64,000 nt of DNA from Motacilla alba alba (lineage: Eukaryota > Chordata > Aves > Passeriformes > Motacillidae), in assembly GCF_015832195.1 (NCBI RefSeq), contig NC_052017.1, positions 77,377,801 through 77,441,800 on the forward strand, written 5' to 3'. The position numbers and the translations under genes were made by a program. The notes beneath the pieces were generated by a model, which did not search any database, was not told the origin of the DNA, and saw only the letters and a program-made list of their open reading frames with translations. This document shows, piece after piece, positions 22,301-37,100 of this stretch (position 1 is the first letter of the stretch; each line of letters starts with the position of its first letter).

Positions 22301-25300
22301 GGCATGTTATTTCTGTCTAGTGAAGGCACCCCCACTAGGCTGATACAGCTCTTGAATCATGCAGCTACCAGCATGCACATCCCTAGAGTAACAGCTCTTT
22401 GCAGTACATGTGTAAATATTTACATCCATTTCCCTCCCACTTGGTGAAGCACTTCATTTTTGTACAGTACAAAGTGCTTTGTATACAGAAAAAACCACAT
22501 TGTTTAGTTGGTCGGGTTTGTTTTGAGGGGGCGTTATGTTTATTTAACAGAAGGCCAAACAAGTTGTAGCATGCATTTTGTGGGGTAGTCCTGCTTTCAT
22601 CCAGTTTCACAGCTGGCCTGGCAGATTTATGACGAGGTGAGGGACTTCTTCAAGGTCAGACAGTGAATCAGTGGTTGGGTAGAACCTCCGGGTCCTGCTG
22701 ACTCCAGCACTTTGTTTGAAAGTTCCAGCACACAGCTCTGGCTTTGCAAATTAATGCAGCAAATAAACTGTACTTGTCCTCAGCCCCAGTAAATTTCAAT
22801 AAACAAATTTTGTGGGGCTATTATGCTTATTTAAAATGGGCTTGATTGGTACTAAGAAGCTCAGACCTGTCCTTGCAGTAGCGGGGAATTCTGGAAATTA
22901 TTGTGGTGCTTGTTTTCCACTCTTTGAAAAGGTTTGCATGCTTAAACCCACAAATTAAATACAAGTAGATGTGTGCATCAGCTACTGCTATTTTATCTTT
23001 GTTGTAGAGCAGTACCACATGAAGATCCTCATCCATTTGTTACACCTCAGTACCAAGTAGGGCATAAAAGCAGAAGTGACAAACTGGTAGTGCCAAAACC
23101 ATTGGAAAACTCATGGAAGGTTTAGTTGGCATCTCGCTGTGTTGCAGTCAGGTAGGGTGAGCTGCAGCAGTGAGGATGGCTGGGGCTCCTGCAGCCAGCC
23201 CTGGCAGCAGCAGTACTTGTAAGGAGCAGGTGCCTCCCTGGCGTTTTCCTTTACAGGAACGAGCAGTATGGCCATTCATGTCATCAGAGGGACCAGCTCT
23301 TGCTGCCCTGGACTTGCAATAAAGAGGTTCCTTAGGTTTTGAGCTCTCTCCAGGTTTTTGTGCTTGTGATTTTAACTTTTTCCAGCATTTCTATAGATGG
23401 CAGGTTCTGGCTGTTGCCTTCAGCCAAGGGCTTGGTGACTGAGGTGAGTTTGTAAATGCTGTTTGCCAATTTCCAGTTATGAAACTTAAGAAATGATCTG
23501 CATTTCTGTTAGACAAAAAAATTATGAGCCTACCACTGGAAAAACAATTAGCGTCTGTGTCATCATAGGTTTGCCAACAGCAGAGCATCTTGCTGTGTTG
23601 TCCTGACATGTCTGCTGAGTTTGGAGTCACCCAGAGTGGTGGGACTTCCATGATTTGTCAGCAGTAATTCCAGCTTCCCTTCCTTTATGCCGCTTCATCT
23701 GAATTTGCGCTTGGCTATCCATGTCTGAATGTGCAAGACCTCATGAATAAAGTCTGGAAAATGTAGCAATGAAAATTTTTTTCAACTGTTTTGGCTTGGA
23801 TTATTTTCTTTACTTTCTCAGTAAGCTGTATTTTGAACATGCATGTGGTTTAATTTAATTTTATCATCAAAATGTGCTGTTGCCAACTTCAGGTCTTAAA
23901 ACTTTCTTTTGTTGTGTATTGACAACAGTATTCCTGAGGCACTTCTTTGTGCTTTTATTTTTTGTCTTCTACATAAGGATGCAAATGCATATATTCAGTT
24001 CACTTCTTTTATGGTAACTGAGTTATGGCTTTGATTTGAATTCCTCTTATCATTTGTGCCTGCATGCAAAAGTTAGAGCATGTCAGAAAAGTAAGGTGTG
24101 CTCTCACTATCTGTCAGATGCAAGACAAAAATAAAATCTCCAGCTTTATGCATTTAATAGTAAATTAATAGAGATCTTATCATTTGTTAGAGATGTATAT
24201 TACTAACCTCAGCTGAAAACTTGATGTGTGGTAGGAAATCAAGCTAATACTTGCTCCATCCATTAAAAGGAGCAAGCACAGCAAGAGGCCAGGATAATGA
24301 GATGAGTATAAAGGGAGTAACGAATTTTACTATGGTTTTGAAAGCTCATTATTGAACAAGAGGTTTGTGAAGAGGCTTGGAAGAAAAGCCAGCTCTTGCT
24401 GTTGGAGTACAAATGGAGTTTGAACTTTCTTTTAAAAGATCTTGAATCTGTTACAAGTGTATTGAACTACATGGTAGTGGTAAGTGAGTTTTGGTCTCTG
24501 AGCTCATGGAAAACTTAGTTTCTGGGTGTATGAATTTTGTATTAAAAGGCCTGTTATTTACTTCTTGGTTTGTGTTTGAAAATAGGTCTGCAGGCCAAGA
24601 AGAAAGACAAACCTAAACCACCCTCAAACGGCACTCTTTGTTTTTCTATTTCGTTTGAGAATTGCAACTTTTTATTATAAATATTCTGAAACATTCTGTA
24701 TCCATGGGAAAATAAGCATTTTTCTTAATAGAAGATACTAAAAAATACGCTCCATTACACTTTTCAGCTGCAGTAAGTTTAGCAGCCGTATGTGCAGCAG
24801 TTCTCTGGGCGGTACCTGCACTGATTTTCACGTGCGCATGTTGGGTTTAGCCAGAGATCCTGTTGCCATCCCTGCAGGGTAGATGTAGCCTAAGGTTGGC
24901 AAGGTGAGCATCCAGCAGGGTGAAAGCTGTCTATCTGATGGGAGCACAGTGTGTGGTCAATGGAGTAACCAGAATCTGCACTCCTGGCAGCCTCTGACCA
25001 CTGGAAATAAACATTTACTGCTTGCTTATCTGGATGCACTTCTTTGCCCAGCGATCTAGCGGGAGTGCTCGCCTGAACTTGTCTCAGCAGTGTTATCTTC
25101 TGAGATCTTTAGACAAGATGGTAGTGTCTTACTAACATTTAAAACTCCTTTGTGTTTCAGGAGCCTGTCCTGTACCCTTCCTACCTGGCATATTTTGTGC
25201 CTCGATAGCTTGAATTGTGGAATCTCTGTTTCCTGTGGTCAGTATCCCATTCAAAGCATCTGCCTGCCGTGTTGTGTTCTAAGGGGATGTCTCTCCACTG

Positions 25301-28264
25301 GTTCAAAACATCTTTCAGATATCACTGAGTTGACAAAGCTTTGCATGCTAACTCACATTTTGCACTGCTGTTTTGAAACAAGTTCTCTTTCACCTTTCCT
25401 TTTCTTCACAGCACTTTTTCTTTCTAGGAAGTGGATTGTGCAAAGCCAAAATAAAAATCTCTGTGTGGGCACTGCTGCCACTGAAATTTCAGCTGATGTA
25501 GCATAGTGGTTTCACTGTAGTGATTCACTTGTACGAGAGGAAGGAGGACATGCTTGCAGTTAGGTGCTGGTTTTCTGGGGGCAAAGCTGTTGTCAGTTTC
25601 TTCTCAGCTGGGCAAAAAAATTTCCTTTATGTCCAAGGATCCCAGGCCAGTCAGCATGGTTTTTTGTCTCAAATGCACATGGAAAAGGGTCAAGGGATTT
25701 CAGAAATAGCTGATACAGCTCTATTGGAAGGGGTTTGACTTTAAGTTGTTGGCACTATAGTAGAGGGAAGGACCTTTGGACTGCTGGAGCCCACAGCACT
25801 AAGGGAATAATTTTGGAGTTTTATTGCTTTTGTGCGTGTTTTAATTGGATTGGGCTGTGCCCCAAGGGGCCTGGAAAAACATTTTGGCAGATGTGCTAGC
25901 ACTTCCCTGACTGTGTGGACAGCCTGCTAACCCTGGAACAAGTAACCCCAGTAGCCCCATGAGCAAAAGAAAATTCACTGAAAAAGCACCGTCAGTGTAA
26001 TCAAGGGTGAGGTCAAGGGCCTCTGCTGGGAAAACCTCATATCTGTAATTCACAGGATGCATCAGCAGGAGCAGGCTCTCATGTAGATCTGTCTTAACGG
26101 GATAAGCCTCTGGTGATGAGAAGTGAATTTGTGTGGAGGCCAGAGGCTGCTTGCTCTCTGTCGCAGCCCTGCATATCTGGGTGCTTGAGTTACCTTGCAG
26201 GAGCAGACAGAGGGGATCAAAATGAGTGCTGCTTCAGCTTCATTATTGACTTAATCCCTTTGATGAGTTCTGTGCCTGGCATGTGCTCTCTTTGGCTCAT
26301 CCTCTCCAGAAGTGCATCCTGATAGTCCAGGTTAAGCCTTCCCCTCACCAACAGGCTTCCTCTGCCAGTAGCTGGGCTGCAAGTACTGCTTCCCTGCCTG
26401 GGAACATGAAGCAGTGTTTATGGATAGTCTTGTAATAGGGTGGAGGTTCTGTCTTTTTGTGCAACATCTGACAAGGGGACATATTTTGGTCTTGGTCAGA
26501 TCAGTTAAATCAAACCCTATTAAAAATTATAATTGAAATCAGGTGCTCTAATTTAGATAGTGGTAGGAACCTGTATAGCTTGCTTTTAGGGATGCTAAAT
26601 TTCTTCCCAGCAGCTGTTGAATATTAGATATTATGATTTTGTGCTCAACTTCCAGCACCTGAGTTGCAGCCTTTTCGAGCCATTTCCTTCTCTGAAAATT
26701 TCAGCTACAAAGACGCTTAATTTGGTGCTTTGGAAACTCGCATTTATGCCTATGCTTTTGCAGTGCTCATTCTCTAGGTATGCTCCTCTGTGGCGTGTTT
26801 TTTCCTTCCCACAGCATAGCAGTATTTTTGCAGAGGCACACAAGATTGTGTATTTTCTGTTGAATCTGCAAAGCATGTAAAGTCTTGTAAGGGTAGTATC
26901 AGCAAACTTGTTCATTTGACTGAACTTTTTCAGATGAGTGAAACCCAGAATTGAGAACATCCAATATAGCAGTAGTTTTATATTCTTTGCAACAGAGGGA
27001 TCTCATAAGAATAACTTAATTTTAAAACTTTATTTTGAGATTAATTTTTAAACCATACTAGGAAAAAAAAAGTTTTTCTTTTACCTACCTGTCTTGAACT
27101 AAAAGAAGTGTTGGGTAATTACTCACTGATGCCTCTGGATATAACTCATTGTTGGAGGTCATTGCAGGCTTTGCCCTGTTAGTTTTGTCTTGTTTCTCAG
27201 AGCATATGCTAACAAAAAGTGTATGAAGATACTGGTATAAAGATTTCTACTTGGAAGTCGTACTAATGGCATGGACTTTTTTTCCCCTCTGTGTTCTAAA
27301 TGTGGCAAGCATAAATAGTTATTTAAAGGCCTAAGTCTGGCCTTTAATCAAGAGCACTTGACTTTTGACAAGACTTAGTGTCTTTATGAGAGTCTCGTTG
27401 TGCTGTACATGGTGGTGCAGTGGGAACTAGTCTTGCCCTGCTGTGTCCATAAATGCACTTTGCTCATTTGTTGCTTCATAAAACATCTTTCTTTATTGCT
27501 GAGACTGGGTTCCCATGACTACCTTGATATTAAGCAGAACTACAACCACACTTGACCTTGGATATTAGGTAGTACCTCTGTCCCACCTTTATGGAACTGC
27601 CCAGATGTGTCCTTCCTATGGTCTTTACTTTCCACAGCACTGAGAGTGGATTTGCCTGCATGATGTAAAATGTGATAGTACATGATTGGAGCCATGGGCT
27701 TCATGACTCTTGGATGAGGATGAGCAAAGTTGGGTATCACATAGAACATCACTAAACTCAGGCTTTAAAAATCAGATGGGTGAGAGTTGGGAGCCATTAA
27801 TGTTGCACAAGAAGTGTTTGTAGACAAGTTTCCTCTACTAGTTTCAGTTGGTATTATGAATAGCAAAAATCAATATCCAAATGGATGGTATTGAATGCAA
27901 GATACTTTAGGGACAAGGAAGGAGATTTGCAGTATTTCTGGGCTCAGACTTTGCTAAATAGAAACTGAATGTAGGTATTTCTGGGTTTTCCTATGTTACG
28001 TAGCTGCTCACATCAAAAGATCATAATGATCTCTTCAGCTTCTTTAGCTTCATAATCTTTGGCTGTAGGATTGAAACATGCACTTGTTTCTAGAAACTTT
28101 TGATTTAATCTGCCAGGCTGAAGCTATTTGCAAAAAAATCATGGCACTGTCAGAGCAGGAGGGAGCTTATGTGTGGAACTAAGTCACTGGATTTAATCAG
28201 AGAGCATAGGCCTAGGACTCAGTTCTGAAGCATACACAGGTAAGATGGAACAGGTGAGAAAAAT

Positions 28265-28345
28265 AATAAAATAATAGAATCATTTTGGTTAGAAAAGACC
28301 GCAAAGATCATGGAGTGTGACTGTTAACTCAGCACTGCTGTTGCT
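28265..28345 (-). repeat. CR1 3'-end fragment, antisense
   Basis: The + strand reads AATAGAATCATTTTGGTTAG, then 'aaaagaccgcaaagatcatggagtgtgactgttaactcagcactgc' across 28291-28340. This is the reverse complement of a CR1 tail with its ATTCTATT-type terminus at the left. Only about 80 bp is recognisable. Confidence 0.75.
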
Positions 28346-31300
28346 TGAATCACATTCAGTCAGTACTCCAAGGGAGAAGTGGCATTTAGCTCAGGCTTCA
28401 GGTAGGTAAATTAAATGGTTCTTTAATGCATCCCTTGTCTTCTAAATCTGATGCTGTTTGTTCTGCAGGAAGATTTTTCAGTGTTACAGCTTGTATGCTG
28501 TACTGCCTTAGGTTCAGGCAAGTATACCCATCAGCCTGTAAGTTACATGGTAAAAAGCACTCAGACCAACTCTGCATATTTTTTTTATTCTACATTCCTT
28601 GCAGCAGAACTTGCCCTCTTTCTAATGAGAAGGAGAAAAAAAGAGGAAATGAGAAAAATTAAAGTTCTTGCTCATCTTGCATTCCACAGAAATCATAATG
28701 AACAACATAAGGATCTTTGTAGACTATTGGAAATTTATGGTGAATAATTCTAGCATTTAGATGGATAGGGACTGAGATGTAAAAAGCCAGACAACTGCCA
28801 TGCAATCCCCAGCGTTCTTCAGTGCAGGGCATTAGGACTCCCACCTGCCTGGGCTTATCTGGCCCTGGTCAGCTCTGTCCTGGGTGGACATGCAGCTTCA
28901 TTCCCTGTTCTCCAAGCCTGTTACATGTTCAGGCTTATGCACTGAAAGTGTCTGTTACAAAAAGAACAACTGGTTGATGTCCTAACAGGAAGATTGCACC
29001 CTCAACGAGATCGAGTATTTGTAAGCTGAAACTGTCTTGGGAGGTGAGAGGAGTCACATCTTTAGGGGAAGAGAACATTGAAAAGGCACCCTTTTGTCGC
29101 TAGCAGGGATCTCTAGAGCTGAATTCTAAGATGTGTATTTATCAGAAACCACAGTAAAATAAACTTCTTTGAGTACTGAGAGTGCCTGGGAAGGTAAATA
29201 GAGGGCAACACTGTTCATTAGTCTATGAGATTGCCATGTCCATGTATCTCTCTCACAACCTTTCCTCCAATGCAAGAAATCAGAAAAGGTGGTCCAATTT
29301 TAATCTGTCTGTTCAAATGGGTTTTTAGTAACATGTTAACATAATCTCACAGTATTTCACGTCAGACTTCTGGCTAACCCTCATTTTAAAGAATATAAAC
29401 TGGAGCTTTTGCTGCTTTGTGTGCTTGAGGTTTGTCAAAGTAAATTCAATAACAAACAGCAGTATCCTTACAAAGACAAAAAGCTGCTGGTGTATTTTTC
29501 TTTGCAGCAATAGTTTGGGTTTTTCTTTCCAGAGCTATAAACATTATGGTTATGTGTAAAGCTACCAAGTAATTCTCTGAATATAAGACATCTTTGTTGT
29601 CTGTCTCCATAATTCTGACACAAGTACTGAAGTAGTACTGTCTTTATTTGGGGTGGAAAAAATAGTGCTATGAATTACTCTGTGCTGGTATCATGGGAAC
29701 AGTTGTAATTTGGCTTTTCCAGCATACACATACATGCTATCTGGTATGTGATTCAACTGTGGTTTTCAAATAGTGAGCACAGGCAAGCTGTGGAAAATAA
29801 AATAGCACACACACCTTTTAATAAGGAGAGCCACCTTCATGTGTGTGCAGTTTGCCCTTTTGCTTCTTGCAGGGCAGGAGTTTTATAGTTCAAATGCAAA
29901 CCAGACAGTGTATATGCAGATTTTATGGGAGTAACATATAGAAAAATCTCTCAAACTTTTACAGCCAAGAGCAACTTCTTTCCCTTATCTGTATGTAGTG
30001 CACGTTCTCACACATAAAGCAATATCTGTGTTGTGCTATAAGACTTATGACATGGCTTTGAAAAGTGTTGCATCTTTCAACCACTCCATCTGCCTGTACC
30101 TGTGGATTCATGCCCTGCAATTTGTGCTCCTGTCTCCTCACCAAGTTCTAGCAGTGCCACTTGTCCTTTTCTTCAAGGAAGCCTACCACAGGAATATGGC
30201 CAAGACAACCTGTAGTCAAACCTTCTCTCATTCCTTTTTAAAAAAAATTAAGATTTTGTACTTAACATCCACAAGCTTTTCCCAAGTGCAATGGAAGGAG
30301 ATTCTTACCTGCATGGTAACAGAAAATGAACAGTATTATATGCAGTATTATCTCTAAGGATATAAGAAAGGGGAATTTGTAGAGATTCTTAAGACAGAAA
30401 GAAGAAAAGCTCTTTTAAGCTGTTCTGTGAACTCTTGGGCTCCTGGGCCTGGTATATTTGTTCATGTTCCTTGTAATATTACCAAGCAAAAGAATGTAAT
30501 ACTGTTTTTCCTCAAACTAGACATATTAAAATTTAGAAGTGTTTTCATATTTGTACTTAAAAAATCTCCAAGAGGTCTTTGTACTAGACACTGTAAAACT
30601 TTATAGCAAAGAGGTAGGGTTTTTTCCTAAAAAGGTTTCATTTGTCAAAGAAAGAACCCACTCTGGCATTTCTAACAATGTACGCTTTATTTGAGTAATA
30701 ATCAAGTTTACTAGTATGTATTTGAGAGAGCCTAAGTAATTGGTACCTGACTGTGCAATCAGTCTGAGTATTGCTCCTGCAGCAGCACAGGAGTGCCCTG
30801 TGTGACTTCAATGCAAGTTAGAAGGTGACTGTGCTGCTTGTAAATAAGCAATTTCTCTTTTTCACATCCTTTTTTGAAAAATTTTGAACTGGAGGATAAA
30901 TATGAATTAATGCCCTTTCCCTTGTTTCTTGTTTTCAAAACAAGATACAGTAGGGTGTATTTTTAAATTTTTTTTAGAATGTGTTGCTCTTTTTTTTGCT
31001 ATTTTTTTTTTTAGTCCACTGCTTCCATCTCTCTTCATTGTGGTGTCATGGTTGAACCATTGTGCCAGTATTCAGCTGGTTTTGTTGATCTTTAACAGAG
31101 CAGTTGTTGGGCAGGGGAGGCCTGGAAAACTTCAGTCGGGCAGCGTTACCCCCTAAATGTAAATTAAAATACCATAAATGACCTGCCAGGGGCATTCTGA
31201 CTCCTCTGACTCAGCGAGGGCTAGCATATGGCTGCAGGAACCCTCCAACTCCAGCTGCACATGGTTCCAGTTGCCAGGGCCCAGTTGGGCTCTCGGGGTG

Positions 31301-32766
31301 TGGATCTGGGTTTCACGTTTGTAATGAAAAAGGCTTAACTGCCTTGGCTGCTGTCTTGAGATACGTGCAGCTTGGTTCCGTGCTTGTCCAAACCTGTTTT
31401 GTTCTTCCTGGCAGCAGACTCTCCCCTTGCTGGAGCTAACAGTGCTGGGAAGGGCAGGGGGGATGGAGAGCCAGTCCTCATTACGGGTTTGGGAAGTTTC
31501 AGATTTCCTTGCTGAACACTGTTGACAGTTCAGCCTAACGTGTTGACTGGCATCTTGTTGTGAGAATAACAGGAGAGCCCTGAGAGTCTTTAAGCTTTAA
31601 GCTTTGCTGTGTGACACAGCTAGCAAAGGGCCTGGGTACCTTTTTAGGAGGAATTCCTGGTTGAAGAGAGTGAAACAAAGCCCTACTGCAACATGCTGGC
31701 TGACCTATAGCAATACTCACTGACCCACAGTGCTTCTCCAGGAGCTGTCAGTGGTCATCTGCTGGAGACTGCTGCTGTTGTCTAAGCATGCTGGTCCTGG
31801 AGAAAAGATTCCAAGGGCAGAATACACTCTGTAGAACTGTAAATAAAGATGGCTTTTTGAAAATAATGTTTATAATATTTTTTGTTGTTGAAATCTTCTT
31901 GATTAGTTAACCTATCAGAATATATTATTGAGAAGAGCCCAAGTTTTTGCTTACTGTATGGAAATTCATAATTATTCCAACTATTTCCTCCTTTCTCCCA
32001 CCTTTCACTTGTCAGTTACTATTTTTGCCAAATCGCCTGAGCAGCAGTAGGAGCAGAGGGACCCCCTGCCCTTTGCAGTGACCTGTGGTTGTGTGCTGGT
32101 ACAGAGGCAAGGTCCCTTGCTCCTTCCCTCTGCAGACACAGAGTCTTTTGTCACAGTCCTGCTAGCAGGGCATGTGAGAGCAGTGCCTCTCAGGAGGGAT
32201 TATTGTGTATTATTATTGCACACTTGGGCGGCCAACCCTGCAGTAATCAGATGCTGGCAGGTTGCTAGCCACAGAAACAGCACTGTAGACCTGTCTTTTG
32301 AGGTTCAGTGTCTGAGCCTCTGAGAAGAGGGGTTCACTGGGGTGCAGAGCTGATGCTGATCTTCTCTTTATCTGTGGCAAAGCCAGTAAATCTGTGCCTG
32401 CTGCATGAAGCTTTCTGCTGTGGCCTGTTGCCCCTTTCGGCGCTGCCACAGGTTGTGGTGAGCTCACTGCGGGGCCCAGGGAGATCAGCAGGGATGCTTA
32501 GTGAATGATCAGTCCTTTCCTAGACCCAGGCTAGTTCTATACCATGGACTGTCATGTGCCTCTGGACCACATGTGCTGAGATCCTGGTTAACACACCTGG
32601 GCAGGAGGAAGCTGTACTCATGCTGTGAGAAGCCAGCTGAGATTCAGTTCCCACCTAGTCTATGAGATAGGGCTAGTCTCTTCTGTTCCAAGACAGTGCT
32701 GCCGCTGACAATGGTTGTGAATGGAACTGGCTAATTCTGAGTGTGAATAAACCATCTGCACTGCAC

Positions 32767-32782
32767 TTTTTTTTTTTTTTTT
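32767..32782. repeat. Poly-T run (16 T)
   Basis: A mononucleotide run followed by AATTGAC. No flanking repeat is recognised. Confidence 0.95.
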
Positions 32783-33955
32783 AATTGACAGCGCTTCCAT
32801 GCTAGCAAAAAATAATTTGTTGATATTTAGGGTGCCTTTTCAGGCAGGAGAAACTATGCTGTTGTGAGACCCAGCGCTAACTTGGGTAGATTAAAAGGCA
32901 GCTTTGGACACCTGCTGGGAGCTGGTCTGTTGCTGCCTACTGTATAATTACAATTACCTCTGCTTGTCAGAGCCAGGCACATAAGTAAGAGGAGGTCACC
33001 TCCTCCTGCAGTTGTTTAAGGGCACCTTCCATTATCTTAGGTCAGAACTGGAAAAAATCCCAGTTGCTGTTCAGCTGAATGAATGGCTATAGTGACAGAG
33101 GGATGGGCCTCAGACAGCATTTTCCTGAAAGCCTGATGAATTGTTTTCAGGTCAGCCCATATGGTAAAAGTCAACTTTGAAATGGCATAGCCTTGTTGAC
33201 TAGGCTGCTATAGAAACTGTACTGTGTGCTTAGGTTTTGAGAAAATGCCCAGTGTTTCATGTTCACCTGCCCATGATTCTGCTTTGAGCATTCTCTGTTG
33301 TGTGTTATGGCTCATCATGTCCATATTTGTTTTCGCGGATGGACATTCTTAGGAGCTTAGTGTTTTCAGGGCTTCAGTTCCTCCCTTTTCCACTTCTTGC
33401 TCTCTCTCTCCTCCCCACAGTGTAAGTTAGCATTGTACACCTGGAAGTTTTGGGGGAAGGGAAGCTGAGTACATGGTTACCTTGTTTAAAGGACCACTTT
33501 GAGCTGTAGATAAAATATGCCCTTGGCTGTCTTCCTAGCAGTATAGCTGTGTCAAAACCTCTCACCGCAGGCAACCTGCAGGAACAGCAGGTAATAAATG
33601 CTGGATTAATGAAAAGCCCCTTTGATCCTTTAAAGATGAGAAAAGAGTGAGTGAGGGGTTGATGTTCACACCAGGGTTGTACCCAGTTCCTATTTTCTGG
33701 GCTTGAGCAACAGTGAGTAGTGCCAGGAGTGTGGGTGGGAATGTAGCATGCCAGTAAAGGGGAGCGGTTGGTTTGTCTTTACAAGGCAATTAGGGATACC
33801 ATAGAAGTGCCATTTTGTAATATTGTAGAAAAAAAAAAGATTAAAACTTAAATTTAAAAAGAAATATAAAAGGGCTTTTTCTTCTAAAACAAATAATTCA
33901 TGCTTCAATTTGGACTTAAGCTTTCACAAGTGGAAATTACATGGAGAGTGTGTGT

Positions 33956-34190
33956 GAGGTTAGGTCAGATATTAGGGGCAGAATCTTCACCCAGAGGGTG
34001 GTTGGGCACTTGAACAGGCTTACCAGGGAAATGGTCATGACACCAAGCCTGACAGACTTCAAGGAGCATCTGGACAATGCTGTTAGTCACATGGTTTAGT
34101 TTTAGGTAGTTCTGCAAGGAACATGGAGCTTAACTCCATGATCCTTAAGGGTCTCTCTCAACTTGAGACAGTCTATGATCTGTGATCTTT
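33956..34190 (+). repeat. CR1 3'-end fragment, sense
   Basis: The segment matches the CR1 tail order: TTAGGTCAGATATTAGGGGC, then 'cacccagagggtggttgggcac', 'acttcaaggagcatctggaca', and finally 'actccatgatccttaagggtc' with a degenerate TCTATGATCTGTGAT end. About 235 bp remains and the 5' side is truncated. Confidence 0.8.
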
Positions 34191-37100
34191 GCAAACTCAT
34201 ACAGAGCTTTGTACTATCTGTCTTTAAATTTTTTTATTCTTGTAATATAAAGGCAAAAAAGCCCTAAAACTTCTTTAAACGATCAAACATGAGTAGACCC
34301 TTATCTAAGTTTCACTGGACTGGGTTCAGAAGAACTTGAAAATTAATCCAATCCCTCAAAAGATAATTTCAAGCTCCACCAGTTCACTCTTATGTCAATA
34401 TCTTGCTTATTCTACTTCTCTGGAAACATGTCAATACGTAAAGATCTAAAAAGTATTTCTTTAAATTAAGGCAGGAAGGTCCTATAGGAGCAGGCACATT
34501 GCTGTTGAGAACAAAAGGTTGTTTGATTAAAAAAAGCCAAATACAATCAAATGTTGTTGCTGTCAGGCATACAGTACTTACACCGGCAAAATCAAGCCAA
34601 GATTTGGAGAAATTAAAAAAAATAACTGAGGGCAACATAAATTGATAGTTTTATAGTTAAAAGTTGTCAGGAGATCTGAAAGCTGAGATTATGGGTTTAT
34701 GGACTTCCTCTATACATATGCAAGTTGTCATGTCTTTAATTCATAAACAGCTTTAAAAATAGTCAGTGCAGAGGGTTTTTTTTCCCTCGGCACTGTATTC
34801 ATGACTAATGCCTGCCAGTATCCTATTCTTGCTCTATATTATTTTATTGCCCCAGTGTATTTAGGGCATCTCATATTTACACTCCTGTTTCGAGTAGAGC
34901 ATTAATTAGTTGTCTGACAATCCTTTTGTGTTTCCTGTGACATTTAGGTCCTCCCTTGGGTGTGGGCAGAACAGACATGGAACCAGTTGACTGACAGCTG
35001 GACTGAGGTGCACCTCTGCCAGATTTCAGGGACTGGATACTTTAAATTCAAAATGAAATGCATCTGTGGGTTGGAAAGCAAGTTTTTGCCTTGACAGCTG
35101 GGAGAGGGTGGCTCCAAAGGGAGAGATCTCCCTGTGGGGAGGTGATGGGCAGGAGAGGGCACCAGGAGAGAAACTGGGACAGTAATGGCAAGGGGCAGAG
35201 GTGTGTGGGGAGTAGGAGAAATGACTTGAAATAGGGGAGGTTTTGCAAGAGGAACACAGAGGTGCAGTTGGCAGTGGAAAGCCCTGGAGAAGCAGGGCTT
35301 TACTCTGTTGCCAGTGGTGTACGACCTGCAGGAGAAGAAGGTGTGAGTGAGTTGGGTCTGGGAGGTTACTGCTCAAGCCTCTGTGGGTGGTGTCTTTCAG
35401 GATGGAGGTAGTTGAGGGTTGTAAGACCTTGCAGTCCTCCCTGACTGGTGCATTGATTGCTGTGGGAGTGCACTGGATCATGCTGCCAGCAGCCAAGTGC
35501 AGTCTGTGCTGGCTCTTCTCCAGCCTGGCTCCTGGCCATGTTGGTTGTCTCACGGCTGGCGTGAGGGTGGCCTTGGAGCTTGCTGGGGTGCTCCTGCAGG
35601 TCTGCCAGCTCCTGACACCCAGCCAGTACCGGGTGAGCGAGCCATGAGCTGGAGCAAAACCTTTGGTGTGTAACTGCATCTGACCAGAGCTGAGGGGTTG
35701 GTTGGTGCCTTGTAGGAGGGGTGAAGGAAACCTAAGCCCTAAATTGTCTCAGCACATGGAAATTTGCCATGAAGATCATCCATTTCCATTCAAAACCCTT
35801 TATTCTGGGTCTGTTTTCTTTTTATTCCTTCCTAGCCCTTTGCAGCGGCAGCCTTGTAGAGAGGGGAGCACCCCAGCTCTGTGGTTGTGGTCCCCCTGTG
35901 GAGGGGGACGAGCCTCCCCTAGGTTTATGCAAGGACCTTTCATCCATTACAGCTGGTGTTGTGGCAGAGCCTCCTTGGTTTTGGCAATAATACAGTGGTA
36001 GTAAGTGCCAGAAACTTTCCTGATGGGAAATTCCTACTAGGCAGCTGTGCCTGGCAGCAGCTCCCCAGGTAGCTCCTGGTCCCCCTGTGCATGACTTCAT
36101 GCAGATGGGACAATTCCTAAAGGGCTTGGGCACCATCAGCACCCACAGGCCATGAGGGCTGCACCGGCAGCCCAGGCGGGGTCAGTTCATGTAAAATGTT
36201 GGGTTGAGAAGAATGTAGAGAGATGAGGCCAAAAGGCTCACAGTGGCATTGCTTTGTTTTCCAAACATTGTTTTGTTTGGAATCCTGGAGAGCATCCTTG
36301 GAGTATCACCTTCTCTGGCGAGCCTTCCTTTGGGACAAGGCCTGCTCTACCGGGATGTTCCTTTAGAGCTCCAGCTCCCATAGAAACATTGCCTCTGATT
36401 TCATTGCTGTGAGTTGAACACAGGCAGCTCCTGTTCTAGTCTTGGAGACAGTCCAATCATCTATCTGCAGGGCTTTTTCCTTTTTTTATTTTGTTCTTAG
36501 AAAAAAGATCTATTGAGATTAATTGCTTTGTGTCTCAAAAAAGCTGATATAATTTGTAGGCTGCTTATTGACAATAGTTGTTCCACTCCTTGATAGTGGG
36601 GCATATTATTCAAATCCAACATTGCAAATAGTCATTATTTATTTCTATGAATCACAGAATAAATACTAATTTGAAACTGAAACTTTCACTTGAGCAGTAA
36701 GTAATGCTGAGAGGAAAGCTAATGCTCTCAGTGCCTGGCATTTGTCCGTAGATGTGCTTTTCCATTGTGTGGAAAATGATTGATAAAGAGTAAGAGATTT
36801 TAGTGCTCTGATCTTCCTCCTGCAGAGACCATCAGTTTTCACAACCTTGTCCTTTGAGCGAGTTAAGGTGATGTGCACTGAAAGCAAAAGGAGTGATTGC
36901 CATTACATCTGTTTACTGGTTGCTCCTTTCCGGAACACTGATTTGGGGGAGTGCTTTTGGTGGGGTGTCCCGATACAGATGAAGACTGAACCCATGGGGA
37001 GCGTGGGCCCAAACCTTCTGTTTCTCTGCTACAAGATGGAGTCTGTTCTCTGTCTCATCTTGCAGTGACGTGTGGGTCAGCGCCTCCTCCCTGGGTTTCT

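Noticed and set aside
35026..35679. 217-codon open frame on the minus strand, the longest in the window
   Set aside because: The peptide is Ser/Pro/Leu-rich without a recognisable domain, and no transcript signals are visible. I kept it only as a low-interest finding.
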